Assembly (NCBI GenBank): GCA_009746045.1
Contig: RPFO01000648.1
Span: forward strand, 1,429,632 to 1,493,631
Source: Mesostigma viride
Taxonomy: Eukaryota > Streptophyta > Mesostigmatophyceae > Mesostigmatales > Mesostigmataceae
Length of the DNA: 64,000 nt
Direction: 5' to 3'
Part shown: one piece after another, positions 53,001 to 64,000 of the stretch
Position numbering within the stretch: position 1 is the first letter of the stretch
Layout of the letters: every line of letters starts with the position of its first letter
Program-made: the position numbers and the translations under genes
The notes under the pieces: generated by a model
What the model was told of the DNA's origin: nothing
What the model saw: the letters and a program-made list of their open reading frames with translations, nothing else
The model's database searches: none

Positions 53001-56000
53001 ACAAGCACAAGCACAGGTAACGGGAGCCACACACACAAGCACAAGCACAGGTAACGGGAGCCACACACACACAAGCACAAGCACAGGTAACGGGAGCCAC
53101 ACACGCACAAGCACAGGTAACGGGAGCCACACACACACAGCACAAGCACAGGTAACGGGAGCCACACACACACAAGCACAAGCACAGGTAACGGGAGCCA
53201 CACACGCACAAGCACAAGCACAGGTAACGGGAGCCACACACACACAAGCACAAGCACAGGTAACGGGAGCCACACACGCACAAGCACAAGCACAGGTAAC
53301 GGGAGCCACACACACACAGCACAAGCACAGGTAACGGGAGCCACACACGCACAAGCACAAGCACAGGTAACGGGAGCCACACAAGCACAAGCACAGGTAA
53401 CGGGAGCCACACACGCACAAGCACAAGCACAGGTAACGGGAGCCACACACGCACAAGCACAGGTAACGGGAGCCACACACACAGCACAAGCACAGGTAAC
53501 GGGAGCCACACACACAAGCACAAGCACAGGTAACGGGAGCCACACACGCACAAGCACAAGCACAGGTAACGGGAGCCACACACGCACAAGCACAAGCACA
53601 GGTAACGGGAGCCACACAACAAGCACAAGCACAGGTAACGGGAGCCACACACGCACAAGCACAAGCACAGGTAACGGGAGCCACACACGCACAAGCACAA
53701 GCACAGGTAACGGGAGCCACACACACACAAGCACAAGCACAGGTAACGGGAGCCACACACACACAAGCACAAGCACAGGTAACGGGAGCCACACACGCAC
53801 AAGCACAAGCACAGGTAACGGGAGCCACACACACAAGCACAAGCACAGGTAACGGGAGCCACACACGCACAAGCACAAGCACAGGTAACGGGAGCCACAC
53901 ACGCACAAGCACAAGCACAGGTAACGGGAGCCACACACGCACAAGCACAGGTAACGGGAGCCACACACACACAGCACAAGCACAGGTAACGGGAGCCACA
54001 CACGCACAAGCACAAGCACAGGTAACGGGAGCCACACACACACAAGCACAAGCACAGGTAACGGGAGCCACACACGCACAAGCACAAGCACAGGTAACGG
54101 GAGCCACACACACACAAGCACAAGCACAGGTAACGGGAGCCACACACGCACAAGCACAAGCACAGGTAACGGGAGCCACACACGCACAAGCACAAGCACA
54201 GGTAACGGGAGCCACACACGCACAAGCACAGGTAACGGGAGCCACACACGCACAAGCACAAGCACAGGTAACGGGAGCCACACACGCACAAGCACAAGCA
54301 CAGGTAACGGGAGCCACACACACACAAGCACAAGCACAGGTAACGGGAGCCACACACACAAGCACAAGCACAGGTAACGGGAGCCACACACGCACAAGCA
54401 CAAGCACAGGTAACGGGAGCCACACACGCACAAGCACAAGCACAGGTAACGGGAGCCACACACACAAGCACAAGCACAGGTAACGGGAGCCACACACACA
54501 AGCACAAGCACAGGTAACGGGAGCCACACACGCACAAGCACAAGCACAGGTAACGGGAGCCACACAGCACAAGCACAAGCACAGGTAACGGGAGCCACAC
54601 ACACAAGCACAAGCACAGGTAACGGGAGCCACACACGCACAAGCACAAGCACAGGTAACGGGAGCCACACACACACAGCACAAGCACAGGTAACGGGAGC
54701 CACACACACAAGCACAAGCACAGGTAACGGGAGCCACACACACAAGCACAAGCACAGGTAACGGGAGCCACACACGCACAAGCACAAGCACAGGTAACGG
54801 GAGCCACACAAGCACAAGCACAGGTAACGGGAGCCACACACGCACAAGCACAAGCACAGGTAACGGGAGCCACACACACACAAGCACAAGCACAGGTAAC
54901 GGGAGCCACACACACACAAGCACAAGCACAGGTAACGGGAGCCACACAAGCACAAGCACAGGTAACGGGAGCCACACACACACAAGCACAAGCACAGGTA
55001 ACGGGAGCCACACACGCACAAGCACAAGCACAGGTAACGGGAGCCACACACACAAGCACAAGCACAGGTAACGGGAGCCACACACACACAAGCACAGGTA
55101 ACGGGAGCCACACACACAAGCACAAGCACAGGTAACGGGAGCCACACACACAAGCACAAGCACAGGTAACGGGAGCCACACACGCACAAGCACAAGCACA
55201 GGTAACGGGAGCCACACAAGCACAAGCACAGGTAACGGGAGCCACACAAGCACAAGCACAGGTAACGGGAGCCACACACGCACAAGCACAAGCACAGGTA
55301 ACGGGAGCCACACACACACAAGCACAAGCACAGGTAACGGGAGCCACACACACACAAGCACAAGCACAGGTAACGGGAGCCACACACACACAAGCACAAG
55401 CACAGGTAACGGGAGCCACACAAGCACAAGCACAGGTAACGGGAGCCACACACACAAGCACAAGCACAGGTAACGGGAGCCACACACGCACAAGCACAAG
55501 CACAGGTAACGGGAGCCACACAAGCACAAGCACAGGTAACGGGAGCCACACACGCACAAGCACAAGCACAGGTAACGGGAGCCACACACGCACAAGCACA
55601 AGCACAGGTAACGGGAGCCACACACACACAAGCACAAGCACAGGTAACGGGAGCCACACACACAAGCACAAGCACAGGTAACGGGAGCCACACACGCACA
55701 AGCACAAGCACAGGTAACGGGAGCCACACACACAAGCACAAGCACAGGTAACGGGAGCCACACACACACAAGCACAAGCACAGGTAACGGGAGCCACACA
55801 CGCACAAGCACAGGTAACGGGAGCCACACACACAAGCACAAGCACAGGTAACGGGAGCCACACACACAAGCACAAGCACAGGTAACGGGAGCCACACACA
55901 CACAAGCACAAGCACAGGTAACGGGAGCCACACACGCACAAGCACAAGCACAGGTAACGGGAGCCACACACACAAGCACAAGCACAGGTAACGGGAGCCA

Positions 56001-59000
56001 CACACGCACAAGCACAAGCACAGGTAACGGGAGCCACACAAGCACAAGCACAGGTAACGGGAGCCACACACGCACAAGCACAAGCACAGGTAACGGGAGC
56101 CACACACGCACAAGCACAGGTAACGGGAGCCACACACACAGCACAAGCACAGGTAACGGGAGCCACACACACACAAGCACAAGCACAGGTAACGGGAGCC
56201 ACACACGCACAAGCACAAGCACAGGTAACGGGAGCCACACACGCACAAGCACAAGCACAGGTAACGGGAGCCACACAAGCACAAGCACAGGTAACGGGAG
56301 CCACACACGCACAAGCACAAGCACAGGTAACGGGAGCCACACACGCACAAGCACAAGCACAGGTAACGGGAGCCACACACACACAAGCACAAGCACAGGT
56401 AACGGGAGCCACACACACACAGCACAAGCACAGGTAACGGGAGCCACACACGCACAAGCACAAGCACAGGTAACGGGAGCCACACACACACAAGCACAAG
56501 CACAGGTAACGGGAGCCACACAGCACAAGCACAAGCACAGGTAACGGGAGCCACACACGCACAAGCACAAGCACAGGTAACGGGAGCCACACACGCACAA
56601 GCACAAGCACAGGTAACGGGAGCCACACACACACAAGCACAAGCACAGGTAACGGGAGCCACACACGCACAAGCACAAGCACAGGTAACGGGAGCCACAC
56701 ACAAGCACAAGCACAGGTAACGGGAGCCACACACACACAAGCACAAGCACAGGTAACGGGAGCCACACACACACAAGCACAAGCACAGGTAACGGGAGCC
56801 ACACACGCACAAGCACAGGTAACGGGAGCCACACACACACAAGCACAAGCACAGGTAACGGGAGCCACACACGCACAAGCACAAGCACAGGTAACGGGAG
56901 CCACACACGCACAAGCACAAGCACAGGTAACGGGAGCCACACACGCACAAGCACAGGTAACGGGAGCCACACACACAAGCACAAGCACAGGTAACGGGAG
57001 CCACACACGCACAAGCACAAGCACAGGTAACGGGAGCCACACACACACAAGCACAAGCACAGGTAACGGGAGCCACACACGCACAAGCACAAGCACAGGT
57101 AACGGGAGCCACACACACACAAGCACAAGCACAGGTAACGGGAGCCACACACGCACAAGCACAAGCACAGGTAACGGGAGCCACACACGCACAAGCACAA
57201 GCACAGGTAACGGGAGCCACACACGCACAAGCACAGGTAACGGGAGCCACACACGCACAAGCACAAGCACAGGTAACGGGAGCCACACACACACAAGCAC
57301 AAGCACAGGTAACGGGAGCCACACACACAAGCACAAGCACAGGTAACGGGAGCCACACACACAAGCACAAGCACAGGTAACGGGAGCCACACACGCACAA
57401 GCACAAGCACAGGTAACGGGAGCCACACACACAAGCACAAGCACAGGTAACGGGAGCCACACACACAAGCACAAGCACAGGTAACGGGAGCCACACACGC
57501 ACAAGCACAAGCACAGGTAACGGGAGCCACACAAGCACAAGCACAAGCACAGGTAACGGGAGCCACACAAGCACAAGCACAGGTAACGGGAGCCACACAC
57601 GCACAAGCACAAGCACAGGTAACGGGAGCACACACAAGCACAAGCACAGGTAACGGGAGCCACACACGCACAAGCACAGGTAACGGGAGCCACACACGCA
57701 CAAGCACAAGCACAGGTAACGGGAGCCACACACACAGCACAAGCACAGGTAACGGGAGCCACACACACAAGCACAAGCACAGGTAACGGGAGCCACACAC
57801 ACAAGCACAAGCACAGGTAACGGGAGCCACACACGCACAAGCACAAGCACAGGTAACGGGAGCCACACACACAAGCACAAGCACAGGTAACGGGAGCCAC
57901 ACAAGCACAAGCACAGGTAACGGGAGCCACACACACAAGCACAAGCACAGGTAACGGGAGCCACACACACAAGCACAAGCACAGGTAACGGGAGCCACAC
58001 ACGCACAAGCACAAGCACAGGTAACGGGAGCCACACACGCACAAGCACAGGTAACGGGAGCCACACACGCACAAGCACAGGTAACGGGAGCCACACACGC
58101 ACAAGCACAAGCACAGGTAACGGGAGCCACACACGCACAAGCACAAGCACAGGTAACGGGAGCCACACACACACAAGCACAAGCACAGGTAACGGGAGCC
58201 ACACACGCACAAGCACAAGCACAGGTAACGGGAGCCACACACGCACAAGCACAAGCACAGGTAACGGGAGCCACACACACACAAGCACAGGTAACGGGAG
58301 CCACACACGCACAAGCACAGGTAACGGGAGCCACACACGCACAAGCACAAGCACAGGTAACGGGAGCCACACACACAAGCACAAGCACAGGTAACGGGAG
58401 CCACACACGCACAAGCACAGGTAACGGGAGCCACACACACAAGCACAAGCACAGGTAACGGGAGCCACACAAGCACAAGCACAGGTAACGGGAGCCACAC
58501 ACGCACAAGCACAGGTAACGGGAGCCACACACGCACAAGCACAAGCACAGGTAACGGGAGCCACACACACACAAGCACAGGTAACGGGAGCCACACACAG
58601 CACAAGCACAGGTAACGGGAGCCACACACACACAAGCACAAGCACAGGTAACGGGAGCCACACACACAAGCACAAGCACAGGTAACGGGAGCCACACACG
58701 CACAAGCACAGGTAACGGGAGCCACACACGCACAAGCACAGGTAACGGGAGCCACACACACACAAGCACAGGTAACGGGAGCCACACACGCACAAGCACA
58801 GGTAACGGGAGCCACACACACACAAGCACAAGCACAGGTAACGGGAGCCACACACAGCACAAGCACAGGTAACGGGAGCCACACAAGCACAAGCACAGGT
58901 AACGGGAGCCACACACACAAGCACAAGCACAGGTAACGGGAGCCACACACGCACAAGCACAAGCACAGGTAACGGGAGCCACACACACACAAGCACAGGT

Positions 59001-62000
59001 AACGGGAGCCACACACGCACAAGCACAGGTAACGGGAGCCACACAAGCACAAGCACAAGCACAGGTAACGGGAGCCACACACACAAGCACAAGCACAGGT
59101 AACGGGAGCCACACACGCACAAGCACAAGCACAGGTAACGGGAGCCACACACGCACAAGCACAAGCACAGGTAACGGGAGCCACACACGCACAAGCACAA
59201 GCACAGGTAACGGGAGCCACACAAGCACAAGCACAGGTAACGGGAGCCACACACGCACAAGCACAGGTAACGGGAGCCACACAGCACAAGCACAAGCACA
59301 GGTAACGGGAGCCACACACACACAAGCACAAGCACAGGTAACGGGAGCCACACACACACAAGCACAAGCACAGGTAACGGGAGCCACACACGCACAAGCA
59401 CAAGCACAGGTAACGGGAGCCACACACGCACAAGCACAGGTAACGGGAGCCACACACGCACAAGCACAGGTAACGGGAGCCACACACGCACAAGCACAGG
59501 TAACGGGAGCCACACAGCACAAGCACAAGCACAGGTAACGGGAGCCACACACACAAGCACAAGCACAGGTAACGGGAGCCACACACACAAGCACAAGCAC
59601 AGGTAACGGGAGCCACACACGCACAAGCACAAGCACAGGTAACGGGAGCCACACAAGCACAAGCACAGGTAACGGGAGCCACACACACACAAGCACAAGC
59701 ACAGGTAACGGGAGCCACACACGCACAAGCACAAGCACAGGTAACGGGAGCCACACACACAAGCACAAGCACAGGTAACGGGAGCCACACACGCACAAGC
59801 ACAAGCACAGGTAACGGGAGCACACACAAGCACAAGCACAGGTAACGGGAGCCACACAAGCACAAGCACAGGTAACGGGAGCCACACACGCACAAGCACA
59901 AGCACAGGTAACGGGAGCCACACACACAAGCACAAGCACAGGTAACGGGAGCCACACACGCACAAGCACAGGTAACGGGAGCCACACACACACACAAGCA
60001 CAAGCACAGGTAACGGGAGCCACACAGCACAAGCACAAGCACAGGTAACGGGAGCCACACACGCACAAGCACAAGCACAGGTAACGGGAGCCACACACGC
60101 ACAAGCACAAGCACAGGTAACGGGAGCCACACACACAAGCACAAGCACAGGTAACGGGAGCCACACACGCACAAGCACAGGTAACGGGAGCCACACACGC
60201 ACAAGCACAGGTAACGGGAGCCACACACGCACAAGCACAAGCACAGGTAACGGGAGCCACACACGCACAAGCACAAGCACAGGTAACGGGAGCACACACA
60301 CGCACAAGCACAGGTAACGGGAGCCACACACGCACAAGCACAAGCACAGGTAACGGGAGCCACACAAGCACAAGCACAGGTAACGGGAGCCACACACGCA
60401 CAAGCACAAGCACAGGTAACGGGAGCCACACAAGCACAAGCACAGGTAACGGGAGCCACACACACACAAGCACAAGCACAGGTAACGGGAGCCACACACG
60501 CACAAGCACAAGCACAGGTAACGGGAGCCACACAAGCACAAGCACAGGTAACGGGAGCCACACACGCACAAGCACAAGCACAGGTAACGGGAGCCACACA
60601 CGCACAAGCACAAGCACAGGTAACGGGAGCCACACACGCACAAGCACAAGCACAGGTAACGGGAGCCACACACGCACAAGCACAAGCACAGGTAACGGGA
60701 GCCACACAAGCACAAGCACAGGTAACGGGAGCCACACACACACAAGCACAAGCACAGGTAACGGGAGCCACACACGCACAAGCACAGGTAACGGGAGCCA
60801 CACACACACAAGCACAAGCACAGGTAACGGGAGCCACACACACACAAGCACAAGCACAGGTAACGGGAGCCACACAGCACAAGCACAAGCACAGGTAACG
60901 GGAGCCACACACGCACAAGCACAAGCACAGGTAACGGGAGCCACACACGCACAAGCACAGGTAACGGGAGCACACACAAGCACAAGCACAGGTAACGGGA
61001 GCCACACACACAGCACAAGCACAGGTAACGGGAGCCACACACACACAAGCACAAGCACAGGTAACGGGAGCCACACACGCACAAGCACAAGCACAGGTAA
61101 CGGGAGCCACACACGCACAAGCACAGGTAACGGGAGCCACACACGCACAAGCACAAGCACAGGTAACGGGAGCCACACACGCACACGCACAAGCACAGGT
61201 AACGGGAGCCACACACACACAAGCACAAGCACAGGTAACGGGAGCCACACACAAGCACAAGCACAGGTAACGGGAGCCACACACGCACAAGCACAAGCAC
61301 AGGTAACGGGAGCCACACACACAAGCACAAGCACAGGTAACGGGAGCCACACACAAGCACAAGCACAGGTAACGGGAGCCACACACGCACAAGCACAAGC
61401 ACAGGTAACGGGAGCCACACACGCACAAGCACAAGCACAGGTAACGGGAGCCACACACACACAAGCACAAGCACAGGTAACGGGAGCCACACACGCACAA
61501 GCACAAGCACAGGTAACGGGAGCCACACACGCACAAGCACAGGTAACGGGAGCCACACACACAAGCACAAGCACAGGTAACGGGAGCCACACACGCACAA
61601 GCACAAGCACAGGTAACGGGAGCCACACACGCACAAGCACAGGTAACGGGAGCCACACACACAAGCACAAGCACAGGTAACGGGAGCCACACACGCACAA
61701 GCACAAGCACAGGTAACGGGAGCCACACAGCACAAGCACAAGCACAGGTAACGGGAGCCACACACAGCACAAGCACAGGTAACGGGAGCCACACAGCACA
61801 AGCACAAGCACAGGTAACGGGAGCCACACACGCACAAGCACAAGCACAGGTAACGGGAGCCACACAAGCACAAGCACAGGTAACGGGAGCCACACACACG
61901 CACAAGCACAGGTAACGGGAGCCACACACGCACAAGCACAAGCACAGGTAACGGGAGCCACACACGCACAAGCACAGGTAACGGGAGCCACACACGCACA

Positions 62001-62989
62001 AGCACAGGTAACGGGAGCCACACACACACAAGCACAAGCACAGGTAACGGGAGCCACACACGCACAAGCACAAGCACAGGTAACGGGAGCCACACACACA
62101 AGCACAAGCACAGGTAACGGGAGCCACACACAAGCACAAGCACAGGTAACGGGAGCCACACAGCACAAGCACAAGCACAGGTAACGGGAGCCACACACAC
62201 ACAGCACAAGCACAGGTAACGGGAGCCACACACACACAAGCACAAGCACAGGTAACGGGAGCCACACACGCACAAGCACAGGTAACGGGAGCCACACACA
62301 AGCACAAGCACAGGTAACGGGAGCCACACGCACAAGCACAAGCACAGGTAACGGGAGCCACACACACAAGCACAAGCACAGGTAACGGGAGCCACACACG
62401 CACAAGCACAAGCACAGGTAACGGGAGCCACACACACAAGCACAAGCACAGGTAACGGGAGCCACACACACAGCACAAGCACAGGTAACGGGAGCCACAC
62501 ACACACACACAAGCACAAGCACAGGTAACGGGAGCCACACACACAAGCACAAGCACAGGTAACGGGAGCCACACAAGCACAAGCACAGGTAACGGGAGCC
62601 ACACACACACAAGCACAAGCACAGGTAACGGGAGCACACACAAGCACAAGCACAGGTAACGGGAGCCACACACGCACAAGCACAAGCACAGGTAACGGGA
62701 GCCACACACGCACAAGCACAAGCACAGGTAACGGGAGCCACACAGCACAAGCACAAGCACAGGTAACGGGAGCCACACACACAAGCACAAGCACAGGTAA
62801 CGGGAGCCACACACGCACAAGCACAAGCACAGGTAACGGGAGCCACACACACACAAGCACAGGTAACGGGAGCCACACAGCACAAGCACAAGCACAGGTA
62901 ACGGGAGCCACACAACACAAGCACAAGCACAGGTAACGGGAGCCACACACGCACAAGCACAGGTAACGGGAGCCACACACGCACAAGCA

Positions 62990-64000
62990 CAAGCACAGGT
63001 AACGGGAGCCACACACGCACAAGCAACAGGTAACGGGAGCCACACACGCACACAGCACAAGCACAGGTAACGGGAGCCACACACGCACAAGCACAGGTAA
63101 CGGGAGCCACACACACACAAGCACAAGCACAGGTAACGGGAGCCACACACGCACAAGCACAAGCACAGGTAACGGGAGCCAACACAAGCACAAGCACAGG
63201 TAACGGGAGCCACACACACACAGCACAAGCACAGGTAACGGGAGCCACACACACAAGCACAAGCACAGGTAACGGGAGCCACACACACAAGCACAAGCAC
63301 AGGTAACGGGAGCCACAACAAGCACAAGCACAGGTAACGGGAGCCACACACACAAGCACAAGCACAGGTAACGGGAGCCACACACACAAGCACAAGCACA
63401 GGTAACGGGAGCCACACACACACAAGCACAAGCACAGGTAACGGGAGCCACACACGCACAAGCACAAGCACAGGTAACGGGAGCCACACAGCACAAGCAC
63501 AGGTAACGGGAGCCACACACGCACAAGCACAAGCACAGGTAACGGGAGCCACACACCACAAGCACAAGCACAGGTAACGGGAGCCACACACGCACAAGCA
63601 CAGGTAACGGGAGCCACACACACAAGCACAAGCACAGGTAACGGGAGCCACACACGCACAAGCACAAGCACAGGTAACGGGAGCCACACACACAAGCACA
63701 AGCACAGGTAACGGGAGCCACACACGCACAAGCACAGGTAACGGGAGCCACACACGCACACAAGCACAAGCACAGGTAACGGGAGCCACACACGCACAAG
63801 CACAAGCACGGTAACGGGAGCCCACACGCACAAGCACAAGGTAACGGGAGCCACACACACAAGCACAAGCACAGGTAACGGGAGCCACACACGCACAAGA
63901 CACATGTCGTGTAACGGGAGCCACACACGCACAAGCACAACAGCGAGCACGCCTGCGCGCGGACAAGTGCGCTCCGCTCAACAGGTAACGGGAGCCACAC
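62990..64000. repeat. Irregular right end of the array within the window
   Basis: Aberrant units become frequent: AAGCAACAGG (~63025), CGCACACAGCAC (~63050), GCCAACAC (~63180), GCCACAACAAG (~63315), CACACCACAAG (~63555), CACGGTAAC (~63808), CACAAGGTAAC (~63837). At 63898-63914 the linker holds GACACATGTCGTGT, and at 63938-63981 about 40 bases of non-repeat sequence interrupt the array before a normal core resumes at 63984. Either the array is decaying towards an edge or the assembly is poorly polished here. Confidence 0.75.

Larger units (their letters stand above)
6962..64000. repeat. 57-kb satellite/minisatellite array, 30-36 bp units
   Basis: Each unit is the core GGTAACGGGAGCC plus a linker of the form (AC)n, optional GC, (ACAAGC)m, ACA. 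Common lengths are 30 (three kinds of linker), 31, 32, 34, 35 and 36 bp; 42-bp units occur near 8690-8760 and a 48-bp unit near 34975-35010. The first core is at 6973, with no degraded units before it. Orientation never switches. T occurs about once per unit on the plus strand, giving strong strand asymmetry; GC is 58% for the 36-bp unit. The minus strand has no stop codons in canonical units, hence the huge open frames, which I do not regard as genes. The array continues past the window edge. Whether it is pericentromeric, subtelomeric or an interstitial expansion cannot be told from here. Confidence 0.98.

Noticed and set aside
6417-64000. Open frames of about 19,000 codons on the minus strand
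   Set aside because: All three minus frames are open because the satellite unit lacks stop codons; unit lengths that are not multiples of three switch the reading among three motif sets. There is no sign of codon selection.
6962-64000. CRISPR-like array (constant repeat, variable spacer)
   Set aside because: The linkers are low-complexity permutations of CA and ACAAGC, not unique spacers, the core is only 13 bp, there are no cas genes, and the context is eukaryotic.
6962-64000. CENP-B box or telomere repeat
   Set aside because: AACGGGA resembles the right part of the CENP-B box, but the essential left TTCG is absent. The unit is unlike TTTTAGGG or TTAGGG telomeres.

Overview
The window looks like nuclear DNA of a eukaryote, most plausibly a GC-rich green alga of the Chlamydomonas/volvocine type. 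That assignment is an inference. It rests on one multi-exon gene with GT-AG introns of 0.6-1.4 kb, Gly/Ala/Pro/Ser-rich coding sequence, many micro- and minisatellites, and a LINE-like remnant with a simple-repeat tail. I see no bacterial operons, CRISPR array, tRNA or rRNA.

Layout. Positions 1-654 hold nothing I recognise. Positions 655-1414 are a 760-bp (GGAT)n microsatellite, followed by a short 11-bp repeat block and a frameshifted fragment resembling the C-terminal tail of a LINE ORF2 (minus strand, 1509-1812). The microsatellite therefore sits where a LINE 3' tail would be. Positions 1813-2350 are non-coding, with a G11/C13 hairpin and diverged short repeats. Positions 2351-6872 (minus strand) carry the only convincing gene: four exons whose splice phases all fit. 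They encode a ~450-residue protein with a C2HC zinc finger near the N-terminus, long low-complexity linkers and a CxxC-CxxC zinc ribbon at the extreme C-terminus. Every intron is loaded with tandem repeats, including a (GGTC)n tract in intron 2 and a degenerate ~105-119 bp repeat in intron 1 that copies the exon 1 splice-donor region.

From about 6962 to the end of the window (57 kb, about 89% of the window) there is a single satellite array. Each unit has a near-invariant 13-bp core, GGTAACGGGAGCC, and a length-variable linker made of CA dinucleotides, an optional CG, and one to four copies of the hexamer ACAAGC. Common unit lengths are 30-36 bp. At ~33 bp per unit this is on the order of 1,700 units. 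There is a higher-order repeat of about 1.05 kb at ~9.6-14.15 kb, a perfectly regular run of sixteen 36-bp units at 18986-19561, and a local dimeric pattern near 40.78-41.02 kb. The last ~1 kb contains many irregular units and the array runs off the window edge.

The array starts only ~90 bp upstream of the first possible ATG of the zinc-finger gene. It is either the promoter-side flank or, as a branch-point-like CTAAC and AG acceptors at 6867-6917 hint, part of a giant 5' intron. The minus strand of the satellite is free of stop codons in all three frames, giving spurious ~19,000-codon open frames. It is also almost free of AG dinucleotides, so as a minus-strand intron it would offer almost no cryptic 3' splice sites.
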